From NCBI RefSeq assembly GCF_035582795.1, contig NC_134365.1:222597887-222661886 (forward strand): a DNA stretch of 64,000 nucleotides. The letters run 5' to 3'. The DNA comes from Mycteria americana (taxonomy: Eukaryota > Chordata > Aves > Ciconiiformes > Ciconiidae). The position numbers were made by a program, and so were the translations under genes. Positions 54,031-64,000 of this stretch are shown piece by piece (within the stretch, counting starts at the first letter, position 1; each line of letters opens with the position of its first letter). The notes beneath the pieces are model-generated. The model saw only the letters and a list, made by a program, of their open reading frames with translations. It had not been told where the DNA came from and searched no databases.

Positions 54031-55479
54031 ACTGCCAGAGCCTCAGATCAATAGAGTTTAGCAGAGAAATGATCTCCCTTGCTTGCCATGCGCTTATTCC
54101 TTTCCTGAACGCTGACCAGGTCACAGCATCAGCCGGCCGGACCTTCGAGCTCTCCCCAGCAAGCACAGAGCTTCCTCAGGGGCTGTTCACCTGCCCGAGG
54201 AGCAGCAGCCCATGCTGCAACCACACCACCTCCCATCCCAAACCGAGGACAGTGAGAGAGAAGCTGCCTGGAGCCCGGAGGGGGTCCAGCCCCATGGAGC
54301 ATCACTGAGCGTGTGGCAAGGGAACAAGACATGGGGCTAGGAGAGCCCATGGAGTTTAAAAGGTGGGAGTCCTTCACTGCCATCTCACTCTGGACAACCA
54401 TGCAAATCCAAGAGCAGGTGGGACCAGTCAAAGCTCTGCCCACCCCAGGCTTCAGCTCCCGACCCCCAGCAGGCTGTGAGCCTGCTGCTTGGCGTCACCC
54501 AGCAGACTGCAGCAGTCCTTCCACGCGTGCACAGGCAGAGCCAGGGCTCAAGAGACTTACTTCTTATTTAGACCCGACGTTACCTTGTGTTGCATGAGTG
54601 CAATGCAGGGAAGGAGGTTTCTCTGGCATGTGTCCATGCAGCTCCTTGCACAAGGGGGGACTCAATCCCCAATGCTTGTGGACTGAAGGCAGATTTGACT
54701 CTGATTCCCTATTGTTTGTCTGTTCCCCTGAGTCCCTTTATTCAAGGTCCCTGGGGGGTTTCAGAGACCTCATAAGCGGCTGTTTGTGGACTCGGTGAGT
54801 CCGCCTCGGGCTTTCTCACCGCAGTCAAAACTGAGCCTCAGCTGCAGCAGAATTTGGTAAGTTTCCAAAACGCAAAGTGGAGGAAGGTTGCCATGAGGTT
54901 TCATACCTCAGACGGCACTTGCAGAGCCTGATCTTGATGCTTAGAGCTTTCACTATATGGTACTCAAGGGCAAAGTAAGGAAATAGCGTTTAATCCCTTC
55001 TCTCTGTTCTAATTAATATGTTAATTCATGTGGGTTTTTTTCCTAGTTACAGGAGAGTTAGACAATATTATATGTAGAAAGGATCACTGTGATGATTTGT
55101 TCTGACATCCTGCATCACACTTCCAGAAGAATTTTGTAACCAATTTACTCATCAAGCCCATCGTATGGGCTTCAGGCAAAGCATACATTTCAGAATAATT
55201 TCTGTTCTTAGCTTTACAGTTCCAAAAGATGAAGAATTTGTCATCTGTCGGTTTTTATTTTCAGATTTGCAAACTAGCAGTGTCTCATTTCATCCAATTT
55301 CTGTGTAACTTCAGTTTCCAGTCACTGGGTCACGATGTGCTTGTGGGTTATATTGAAGAGTCATCACTGTCAACCACGCACCGACTGGTGGGCAAATTTT
55401 AGATCAATTCAGCTTTTCTTTTGCCAATCACGTAGTCTAAACTAAGTCAGTCCTTCAGTAAGAGACTTGTTTCCCCAGA

Positions 55480-55565
55480 GAGTAAGAAAAAACTCTCTCC
55501 TTTGATATGGACTAGATGATCATTGTGGTTCCCTTCTAACTGAAATAGTCTATTCTATTCTATGT
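55480..55565 (+). mobile_element. CR1 LINE 3' end with TATTC tail
   Basis: ATATGGACTAGATGATCATT, GTGGTTCCCTTCTAACTG and a short CTATT tail form a typical CR1 3' terminus. The LTR at 55569 is inserted a few bases after the tail. Confidence 0.8.
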
Positions 55566-55568
55566 AGC

Positions 55569-56116
55569 TGTCATGGTTTACACCCAGTCAGCAACTAAGC
55601 ACCACACACCGCCCACTCACCCTCCACCCACCCCAGTGGGATGGGGGAGAGAATCAGAAAGAAAAAAAAGTAAAACCCGTGGGTTGAGATAAAGACAGTT
55701 TAATAGGACAGCAGAGGAGGAGAAAATAATAATAATAATGATAACCGAATGTACAAAACAAGTGATGCACAAGGCAATTGCTCACTGCCCGCTGACCGAT
55801 GCCCAGCCCAGCCCCGAGCAGCGGTCACTGCCCCCCGGCCAACTCCCCCCAGTTTCTATACTGAGCATGACGCCATATGGTATGGAATAGCCCTTGGGCC
55901 AGTTTGGATCAACTGTCCTGGCTGTGCCCCCTCCCAGCTTCTTGTGCACCTGGCAGAGCACGGGGAGCTGAAAAGTCCTTGACCAGTGTAAGCACTGCCC
56001 AGCAACAACTAAAACATCAGTGTGTTATCAACATTTTTCTCATACTAAATCCAAAACACAGCACCATACCAGCTAGTAGGAGGAAAATTAACTCCATCCC
56101 AGACGAAACCAGGACA
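55569..56116 (-). mobile_element. Solo LTR of an avian endogenous retrovirus, whole-looking
   Basis: A 548-bp segment from TGTCATGG to CCAGGACA is flanked by near-perfect 5-bp repeats (GTAGC and ATAGC). Read on the - strand, it has a promoter-like region near 55850-55870 and a poly(A)-type region before GTTGAGATAAAGACAGTTTA. It is the same LTR group as 22505-22951 but less diverged from the avian consensus as I know it, so probably younger. Only the LTR remains. Confidence 0.88.
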
Positions 56117-56956
56117 ATAGCTCTGCAAGGTCTGATCTTGTATGTTGTTCATTGTCAGCGCTCTTCCTGAAGTTTCTGGACCTCCCTTTCCCTGGAAAGA
56201 TTTCTCATTTGTTGCAGTGACTCTGTTATCATGCAGGGATTCAAGGGTTTCCATTCGGGAGAGATTAAGCAGCAAGCATTGCATCTCCAGTTCCCTCTCA
56301 CACACAAGCACCGGCTGCCTTGTCCAGGCTATTCCGCATGTCGTACGTGGGGGACTCTGCACTGCCACAAGATTTATTCCTGCAGCTCTCTTTCTCTGAA
56401 AGCTCTTTCTCTCTGCTGATACCTCACGTGAACTTTGCATTCAATTTGTATTTCCATTTTTTTCAAGACATTATTCAATTCAAATCTATTGGATGAACAA
56501 TTACAGGTTTTGTTGGATAACAAGTTATATTTACCATGAAAAAAATTAAAACATCCTCAGTACTGTAATCCACCTTCCCAAGACAAAATCTGGATCACAG
56601 GGGGTGCAAAAGTCTAACTCACTGCTGGATGGACATGTGTGATCTAATTATGATTTATGACTTTAAACCAGTAGTATTTAAAAACAAACATTGCTGTTGG
56701 GAACGTCTAACATATTGAGGTAGCTGATAAATTTCAAAACTCCTTGATGCTTTTGTCTAAATTTTTCTCTCATTCATGAATATTTTATCCCATAGTCATC
56801 AATGAAAAGGGAAAAAAAATCAGCAGCACATTCATTAGCCACTGCTATGAACCTGGGTAATTTATGAAATTTGTATCATCTGCATACATAAGTATGCGTA
56901 TGTCTGTTTTCTGGTTTGTGGGCAGCACACTTATTTTTTGAGGTTTTTGTATTTCA

Positions 56957-57947
56957 GTGTAGATGCTCCCTGGTCCATCATGTGGTTGTCAACAGCTCCA
57001 TCTCCTCCTGTTACACGTTCATCCTGGCAGGCATCCCAGGGCTGGAGGTTTCCCACGTCTGCCTCTCCATCCCTTTCACTTGCATTTACATTGCGTCCCT
57101 GGCAGGGAACTGCACAATCCTCTTTGTCATTGGGACTGATCCAAGCCTCCATGAGCCCATGTACCAACTCCTATCCATGCTGGCCATCACCAATTTGGGT
57201 TTGTCTCTGTCTACACAACGCCAACTGTGATGAGTGTTTTCTGGGTCGACTACAGGGCACTCAGTTTTGATGCCTGTTTTGCCCAGCTTTATTTTGTTCA
57301 TTCCTTCTCCTTCATGGAGTCCTCGGTACTTCTGGCCATGGCTTTTGATCGCTATGTGGCCATCTGCTACCTGCTGAGATACTCCTCCATCCTCACCAGT
57401 GCCAGGATAGCCAAGATCGGGCTGACTGCTCTGTGCAGATGCCTCTAGGAGTGCTGCCATCACTCTTCTTGCTGAGAAGGTTGCCCTTCTGCCAGTCCCA
57501 TGTGCTCTCCCACGTCTACCGCCTGCATCAGGACCTGATCAAGCTGGTGTGTGCAGACATCACATTCAATAGCATGTACAGGTTAGCTGTGGTCATCTCA
57601 TAGTGGTACTAGACCCATTGCTCATTGTTTTGTCATATATTATGATTTGTAAGACAATCGCGAGCATCGCACCCCAGAGGGAGCATCTCAAGGCTTTGAA
57701 CAACTGCCTGTCCCGTATCCTGGCAGTCCTGATCCTGTACATCCCCATGGCTGGCTTGTCCACGGTTCACTGTTTCAGCAAGCATGCTTCCCCTCTCATT
57801 CATGTCCTCCTGGCCAACATCTACCTGCTGGTTCCCCCCGTGCTGAACCCCATCATCTACAGCATAAAAACCAAACAGATCTGCAGGTGCATCCTCAAGG
57901 TCCTCATGCCAAGGAAGAGCTTCTCCCCATGGCACCAGAGCACATAA
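56957..57947 (+). pseudogene. OR51-like olfactory receptor pseudogene
   Basis: The coding part follows a splice acceptor (tttttgtatttcag). It reads NSSISSCYTFILAGIPGLEVSHVCLSIPFTCIYIASLAGNC (TM1) and EPMYQLLSMLAITNLGLSLS (TM2). A two-base insertion at about 57214 then shifts the frame. CFAQLYFVHSFSFMESSVLLAMAFDRYVAICY (TM3, DRY kept) follows, and a TAG stop at about 57447. ECL2 to TM5 is damaged (57565-57610). A clean frame then gives LSYIMICKTIASIAPQREHLKALNNC, TM6 and [15 protein letters not shown] to the end. No start codon is found in the right frame after the acceptor. It is the best-preserved of the dead OR51-like copies. Confidence 0.93.
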
Positions 57948-59834
57948 AGTACCTTTGGTAACCGCTCACCGTAAACTAGTGGGATGAACTCATTATGCTG
58001 TGTACCCCATTGTTACTAATTGAATGTATACTTCTGTGTGAAGATAGAAGCAACTAATATTCAAATTAATTTAAATCATTGTCCATGCTCCTTTATTCTG
58101 TGATTTATCACAGAATTTTCTCTACTCTGTGAGGTGTGTTGTATTTCCACTGCCCACTGAAGGAGTTCATGCTCCAGAAAAACTTAAGTGTGCAAGATTT
58201 TTATCTCTTGGCCACTGAGGTTGTAACATATCTTGGTCAAGTATTTCTAATGAGTACTGTAATGAAGAGTTAAACCCCAGCCTAGGAAATAATTCAACAT
58301 GTGATGAAACCTATGTGATTAGTCACATTGTTTGCATTCACCAAGTAAGAAACCGTTTAGTCACCAGTTATGAAGCCATCAGGATCCAAATAAAGCACAA
58401 GTCTTAAACTCCTTTGTACCCTACCTAAATGTGGGTGATTGCAACAGTCTTGGATGAATATCTGCCCACTTGTTTTTCATGGATGCTCAAGTCTACCTTG
58501 GGGAGTATAGTCTTACCAAGCAAGCAGTACCTAGGTAACCTCATCAGTAATACCACATAAGGTCAGGATGACTTAGGTTATCAGAAATATCAAATGTTAT
58601 CAGAAATATCAAATTTGGACAGTGATGTAGCAGAACTGGGGCCAATGGAGAAAAAAGTAATGAGCGGCAACTTGTTACCGGGGAGAAGATTGGAGTGGAG
58701 AAAGCAAAGTTCAAAAGCAGTGAAAAGGAGGGTCAAGAAAAGGTAAAAGAAATAATAAGGCATGCAAGTGATGTGTTTTGGGCTGTCCAGGGCAAGAGTT
58801 GGGCCACCCTGCGCTTGACCTCTATATCTGGAGCAGAACCAAAACCCAAAAACCATGCCACGAGAGTCAAAGCTGTTCCTGTGCCCAGGAGGACCGGGGG
58901 AGGCAGTCTGCTTTCTCTGGCTGATGGAGAATACCTGGGTGAATGGATCAGGCATCCTGGTTTCACCTTGTCAGCATCTGCCCAACACTTCGGAACAGAA
59001 GCCGGATAACATGGCTTGCTTTAATGGTACACCGTAAATACTCTCAAATCATGAAGCTATGATGGCCATGTTATAACGCCATGCAGATGTGCACTCACTC
59101 TCCCTATGTGAAGAGCACACCATCCATCGCTCCTGCCCCCATGTGTCTGATAGGCACTTTAGCAGGAAGAAGTATGTGCAGCAGACTTTGGGTGGCTGAT
59201 TCTCCAAGGAATGCCCTATCTAGTAAAATCTATAAGGCACATGTGTTCCTGCTTTTAAATTATTTTAATTACATATCTAATACCTTTGTATACTTTAAGC
59301 AAGAAACTCAGTCACTTGAGAGATTAAGTGCCTCTGAGAACTCCCAACAGTGGCAGGTATATGAGAAAGATTGTACTGAAGAAGTTACCGATCTCGATTG
59401 TCAAGGATAAAAAGTTAAAATGGGAAACAAGTTTTTATAGTTGAAACCTATGTTCTTGAGAGTAAACATACTTCCAGTCTGAAGAACGAGCACGGGGTGC
59501 ATCCAGCATCCTGTACCTGAGGTATGTGACAGCACAAATTTATCTTAGACTTGTACCCTAACAAAAGCGTTTCTTTCAGAAAGCTGTGCATACTCATTAA
59601 CACAGCTGGGAATTGGGATGGTGTTACCGTGGGTCCCCTGAAGCAGACAGACTCCCTGATGTCTGTGGCATTATGCGGGGGCACATCTGTGAGGGTCTGG
59701 ATGAGGGGTTGACTCCGTACACTTTTTGTTGGAGAACTGTCTGCCTTTATTTATTCTCCCCCAGTAGGTTAAATGTGCTAGCACAAAATGAATTTATACA
59801 GTTCAGTTAACTGGCTCAGAGTCTTAATGTCTAT

Positions 59835-60520
59835 GTAGATCAGGTTTCTCCGGCCCCTGTTCCATGGAGTTTTTAAAATTTCCAAGGACTGAGGTCCCAC
59901 CCACCATGAGGAAGAATTTTTCCTTTATCGTCCAACTGAATTTTCCCCTATTGCAACTTTTGTACCCATCCTCTTGTCTTTTCATCTCTGACGAGTCTGA
60001 CTCCATTTTATCCATAATCTCTTTCAGGTATTGGAAGACTTTAATTAGAAACCTCTTTTACCTTCTTTTCTTCTGGTTAAAAAACCCCAGCTGCTTCAGC
60101 CTCTCCTTGTATGTTGTGAGCTCCAGCCACCTGACCATCTTAGTGGTCTCACCTGGACTTGCTCCCGTATATCACTACCTTTGCTTGTATGCAAGGATCA
60201 ACTGGACAAAGTACTCCAGATGCAGTCACACACTTGCTGATTAAAGGGAAAAATCTCTTCCCTTGACCTGGTGGTTGCACTCCCACAAATGCAGTCTGGT
60301 CCACAGTTGGTCTTCACTGCTGCAAGGGCACACCAAGGACTCATGTCCAACCTGCTGTCCACCAGGCCCTTTCTGAAGAGCTGATCTCCAGCCAGGCAGT
60401 CTCAGTCAGTACTAATGTAGGGGCTATTCTGTTCCAGGTGCAGGAATTTGCATTTTTTATGAGCCTGGTGGGATGCAGTTGAGAATTTCCAGGTGCAATT
60501 TCTCACTGTTTAGACAGGGC
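59835..60520 (-). mobile_element. CR1 LINE 3' region fragment
   Basis: In reverse complement the text follows the CR1 3' end: TTTTTAAAATTTCCAAGG, GAAGAATTTTTCCTTTATCG, CATCCTCTTGTCTTTTCAT, CAGCTGCTTCAGCCTCTCC and AAAGTACTCCAGATGCAGTC. It is about 690 bp, 5'-truncated and diverged. Confidence 0.85.
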
Positions 60521-63012
60521 TCAACCCTGTGAAGCGCTAGGTGCCCAGACCTGACTCAGTGGCCCATAAACGCCCCACCAGAGTTAGGTGAGTGCCTAAG
60601 CACGTTAAGCAACCCACCTCCCGAGCCCACATCTCTTTCCGCACTTCACATATCCAGGTAATGAAGTCACTGAACTGATGCAACATCAAATCCTGTGAGT
60701 CTTAGTGTGCCCCAAGGTGGGGAGATGCTGAGACTGGCCATGACTCCAGCAGCTCCTCTGTAAGGAGCACGTTATTTCAGGCATCTCTTAGGCACACAGA
60801 CATGCATATATGCCTTAGTCACAATGACTCACACTTGATACAAAATGAGCAAATTTTAATTCTGGAAGAAATGATTCATTAGCATAAGACCATTATTTTT
60901 TGCTGTCATGATGTTGCCTGAAAGGAATGTAACAGGCTCTATTTCAGTGTGTATTTGCTCTCTACTTGCACCTGGACTGGGGAGGTTTAATAAGGTCTAT
61001 TGCCTAGCAGCCAGTGGAATGAAAGGCTTGGCACCTAAAGTCCATTAAACACCTCTGAAAATCTCTGTCTAAAATGTGAAAGCCACAACACTGCTAATTC
61101 ATACGCTTCATGCACAAAAGGGAAACTTCTCAAAGAATAGTGCAAGCCATTCTGTAGTTCTTGCATCCATTTCGACTAAGCTGACATTGAAATTAGTAGA
61201 AGACATCTGTCTGCTTCCCATGTACAGGCGAAGTGCAGTCCTCTTGAGTGGTCACGGTTTAAGCTTTCTCAGTTAGACTGAGAATTCCTTGAGCTGAAGG
61301 TGGTAGCTCAAACCTCCAGAAAAAAAAAAGCAGATAGTTAAAGGTTTGTGAGCTGCACCCACCCTACCCCTCTGTTTGCTGGGGATCTGCTTTGGGAACA
61401 AGTCCAGAGCCCTGAGCTCACAGCCTGAAGAAGTGGCTGGAGACTGATCCATCCCATTTGAATCCGTTCCGCAGGAGCACTTGCCCTTTTTGCTCTGTGC
61501 TTTTCTGAGTGTGATTCTGTGATTTTACACATCTTCCCCCTTTTCTAATGACAGGTTGACCTGTGCATGTGTTTTGTTTTCACAGAGCAGCTTATGCAAC
61601 CACTGCTTATCGTGACAGCCCTTAGCATCACCATCTTCCAGCCCACCAAGTTGCACCTCTGAGGGATGGAGCAGCGTGCGAGAATGACAGCAGAGACCTG
61701 CCTCAATTTGAATAGCATCTTCTTTTATAAGTACCTAGGCTGAAGAACAGATGAGCTGTATCTTCAAAGTGCAGAAGTTCCTGGTGATTTAGGGTGGATT
61801 AATGTTATGGTACTCAAACTGAAACATTGCTCTGTGATCCGATGCTGAAGACAGACCTGAGTGCTTTTTTGAAAACCAGCACATATGAAGAACTTTCAAG
61901 CTGAGTACCGAAACAATGGGGTAGCAAACATTTCTAGTCACTTTTGAACATTTAGCCCATTATATGACCACAGAGAACATTAAAACCCAGCAATAATAAC
62001 AAAATCTGGGGCTTCAAGAAATGAATTCTCTACCTTCTGTGCTTTGCCTGACGCAGGGGCTGCTAAGTTCAAACATATAACTGCTGTATGCTCACATATC
62101 TTCAGCTTCCCCATGCATAATATCACTGGAAATAAAGGCAGAATACACCAAGATAACAGATACAGACAACCCCCAGTTACTGCAGTGGCCGGAGACTGCG
62201 ATGTCTATAGGGTAAGCCTCCAGGCTTACAAAATGATAGGTACCCAAGGGACAGGACCCAGAAGGGGTTAGCACTTGCTCTAGGACTAGGTTCACTGTGG
62301 GGATTTTACACATGGAAGCACTAGGCTCTCCCAAAGTTCCCATTAGACTCCAGTCCCCAAGGCGTTGTTTCGAGGATGTTATGAATGTGAGATTCACCAA
62401 CCTGAGAGAGGGTGTCTCAGAGGCCAGGTCACCTGTTTACTCAGGTTTATTTCTTGCATAATGACTGCAACAGCCAAATCACCCTTGGTAGGTGAGACGA
62501 GGAGCTTGATTTATTGGCATTTCTAATTCTGGCTTCCAACAGGAGTTAGGAGCACTCCGGCTGTGAGACGGTTTTGCTTATAATCAGAACACATTAAAAA
62601 AAGTGTTTACCTTTCATCAGGAAACTTTTTCCTAGGCCACACTGCAGGTGGGTGCCTTGCCTTCATTTCTCTGGGAGGGTTTGTTTAAATCTAACTATCC
62701 TCCCCTCTTCACAGCTTTTTAGTGTCTGCCAGGTGAACCGCCCTGGGAAAACGCAGTGCAGCCTTGCAAAGCCGGCGAACCCCTCTAGTCCTTTTAGACT
62801 GAAAAGCCAGAGGTCAGTTTGCAGATGAGGCACAGTCTGCCCAGTATAACACTTTCTTGTCCAAGGCATTAGAAGTCAGGTTACGCTCCAGTGTCTTTTC
62901 CCCTCCCTGCTCTTGAGACCTACACCGCTGGGCTGTTTTCATGGTCACCAGACTCTTCCAGGATGAGGAAGGTTCACGATAGCTCATTATCTTTCTTTTA
63001 TTTTTCTCTCAG

Positions 63013-63039
63013 GCTAGACGACTGCTGCACCAGAGGAAG
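63013..63039 (+). other. Exon-like module, acceptor plus strong donor
   Basis: A long pyrimidine tract ending AG at 63011-63012 is followed by 27 bases without ATG and the donor GAAG|GTGAGT. It could be a small 5' noncoding exon of a receptor beyond the right edge of the window. The evidence is splice-site sequence only. Confidence 0.2.
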
Positions 63040-63517
63040 GTGAGTGATGGGTGGTAAGCGGATCCTTCCCGTGCGATGGTGGTGTGCCTGGTGGGAGCAG
63101 GGAAGGTTGGAGTCCCCGCTGCCCTGGGGGACAGGAGCTGCTCCAGGGTGCAGCCCCGGGTCTGGGGACTGCAGGGCGCGGGGAAGGAGCCAGGTGACCC
63201 ACAGACGGAGCCGGGGCTCGCTCTGCGGGAGGAGGGCAGGGACACGTGCTACAGCAGGAGGGTGGGAGCAGAGGCCCCAGGTCCTCTTTTAAAAGGGTGC
63301 AGTAGGAAGATGGTAAGGCACAAGGCTCACGTCCTAATTGGGGAATAAGATGTGACTAGTCCTGGCTTGGTGATTTAGAGGGTGCATGTGCACTGCTTGG
63401 GGAGACGGGTCTGCTGCTGCTGCAGCTGCTAATGGTACCCAAAGCGAGCTAATTCAGGTATCGCTGTATGTCCGGCGGGGAGTACACCTCAGCCAGCTCA
63501 TCTGGCAGTCACAGCAT

Positions 63518-63556
63518 GCACACACACACGCGCACACACACACACACACACGCGTG
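63518..63556. repeat. (CA)n microsatellite
   Basis: CA repeats interrupted by CGCG. Confidence 0.9.
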
Positions 63557-63618
63557 TGATGTCCTCACCACCCCTCGCTGCGTGCTGGAACACCTGGGGC
63601 ACACTCTGCCCGCGGGGA

Positions 63619-63656
63619 CACAAGGCTATAGCACAAGGCTATAGCACAAGGCTATA
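63619..63656 (+). repeat. CACAAGGCTATAG tandem repeat, three units
   Basis: Three consecutive 13-bp units, the last one short by one base. Confidence 0.9.
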
Positions 63657-64000
63657 CCCTCTGCAGGTCCAAAGGGCTGACACAGCGAGTTCCTGGGTGA
63701 GCCAGGCTTTCAGCCTGCATGTGGCTGAGAGCAGAGGCATTTTCCTTCATTTCTGTGTAAAACTAAAGCACACGCTGGCTCCAGGAGAAAGCAAGCCCAT
63801 GTTAATGACTGCTGTGTTTCTTTAACAGCATTTCAGGAGACAAACACTGTATGTGACTGGTTTGGCTCAGCACCCCAACACCTCCAATGTGCTCGTATTC
63901 CATGGGACACGTTTGTAAACTCAGAGGTACCAGGGGATTGTAAGTCATGTGCAGTCAAAGGGCTGGAAGACACTTCATCTGCCAACCAGCCCCGCAAAGG

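Larger units (their letters stand above)
52961..56956. other. Intergenic with CR1 and an LTR
   Basis: No gene is recognised. CCCTGGGG at 54749-54756 (EBF-like core) followed by a strong donor CTCG|GTGAGT (intron start 54795) lies 2.2 kb upstream of the 57 kb receptor pseudogene and may be the remains of its first exon. Confidence 0.4.
57948..64000. other. Intergenic, no gene recognised
   Basis: There are 6 kb without a supported gene. It holds a 19-bp perfect duplication (GTTATCAGAAATATCAAAT at 58577-58595 and 58596-58614), a CR1 fragment, an exon-like module at 63.0 kb and simple repeats. Confidence 0.5.

Overview
This is genomic DNA from a bird, read as one continuous stretch. The evidence is the repeat content (fragments of the CR1 LINE with the typical TATTC-type 3' tail, plus endogenous retrovirus LTRs of types common in avian genomes, and no SINE landscape) together with the gene content: class I (fish-like) olfactory receptors of the OR51/OR52 type and a folate receptor gene. 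In chicken, a folate receptor gene and class I olfactory receptors flank the beta-globin locus, so the window probably comes from that neighbourhood. I could not find a globin exon here.

The left third (0-26 kb) holds the two intact receptor genes, both on the + strand: an OR51-like gene (coding 2985-3977) and an OR52-like gene (coding 10207-11148). Each coding exon is preceded by a splice acceptor. About 2.2 kb and 1.7 kb further upstream, respectively, there is a TATA box and a short ATG-free leader ending in a strong splice donor, so I propose a promoter plus noncoding first exon for both. A CpG-rich patch with a G-quadruplex-prone heptamer repeat lies between them (about 6.2-6.66 kb). Two broken OR51-like genes follow on the - strand (15.0-15.8 kb and 24.6-25.5 kb).

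The centre (34.3-36.8 kb) carries a four-exon folate receptor gene with a complete reading frame, all recognisable folate-pocket residues, a signal peptide, a GPI-type tail and a poly(A) signal. The right half contains only dead receptor genes: OR51-like copies at 37.6, 43.5 and 57 kb (+ strand) and two small OR52-like 3' fragments at 45.9 and 52.7 kb (- strand). The 24.6 kb and 43.5 kb pseudogenes are close sisters in opposite orientation and share a one-base deletion, which suggests a gene that was already dead when it was copied.

The rest is intergenic sequence with CR1 fragments (31.7, 39.7, 41.5, 47.1, 48.6, 53.6, 55.5 and 59.8 kb), solo LTRs with 5-bp target duplications (22.5, 42.3 and 55.6 kb), less certain LTR-like repeats (4.4, 30.2 and 44.8 kb) and microsatellites. 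I see no tRNA, rRNA, CRISPR array, prokaryotic feature or unknown multigene system. The interest lies in the architecture and decay of the receptor cluster.
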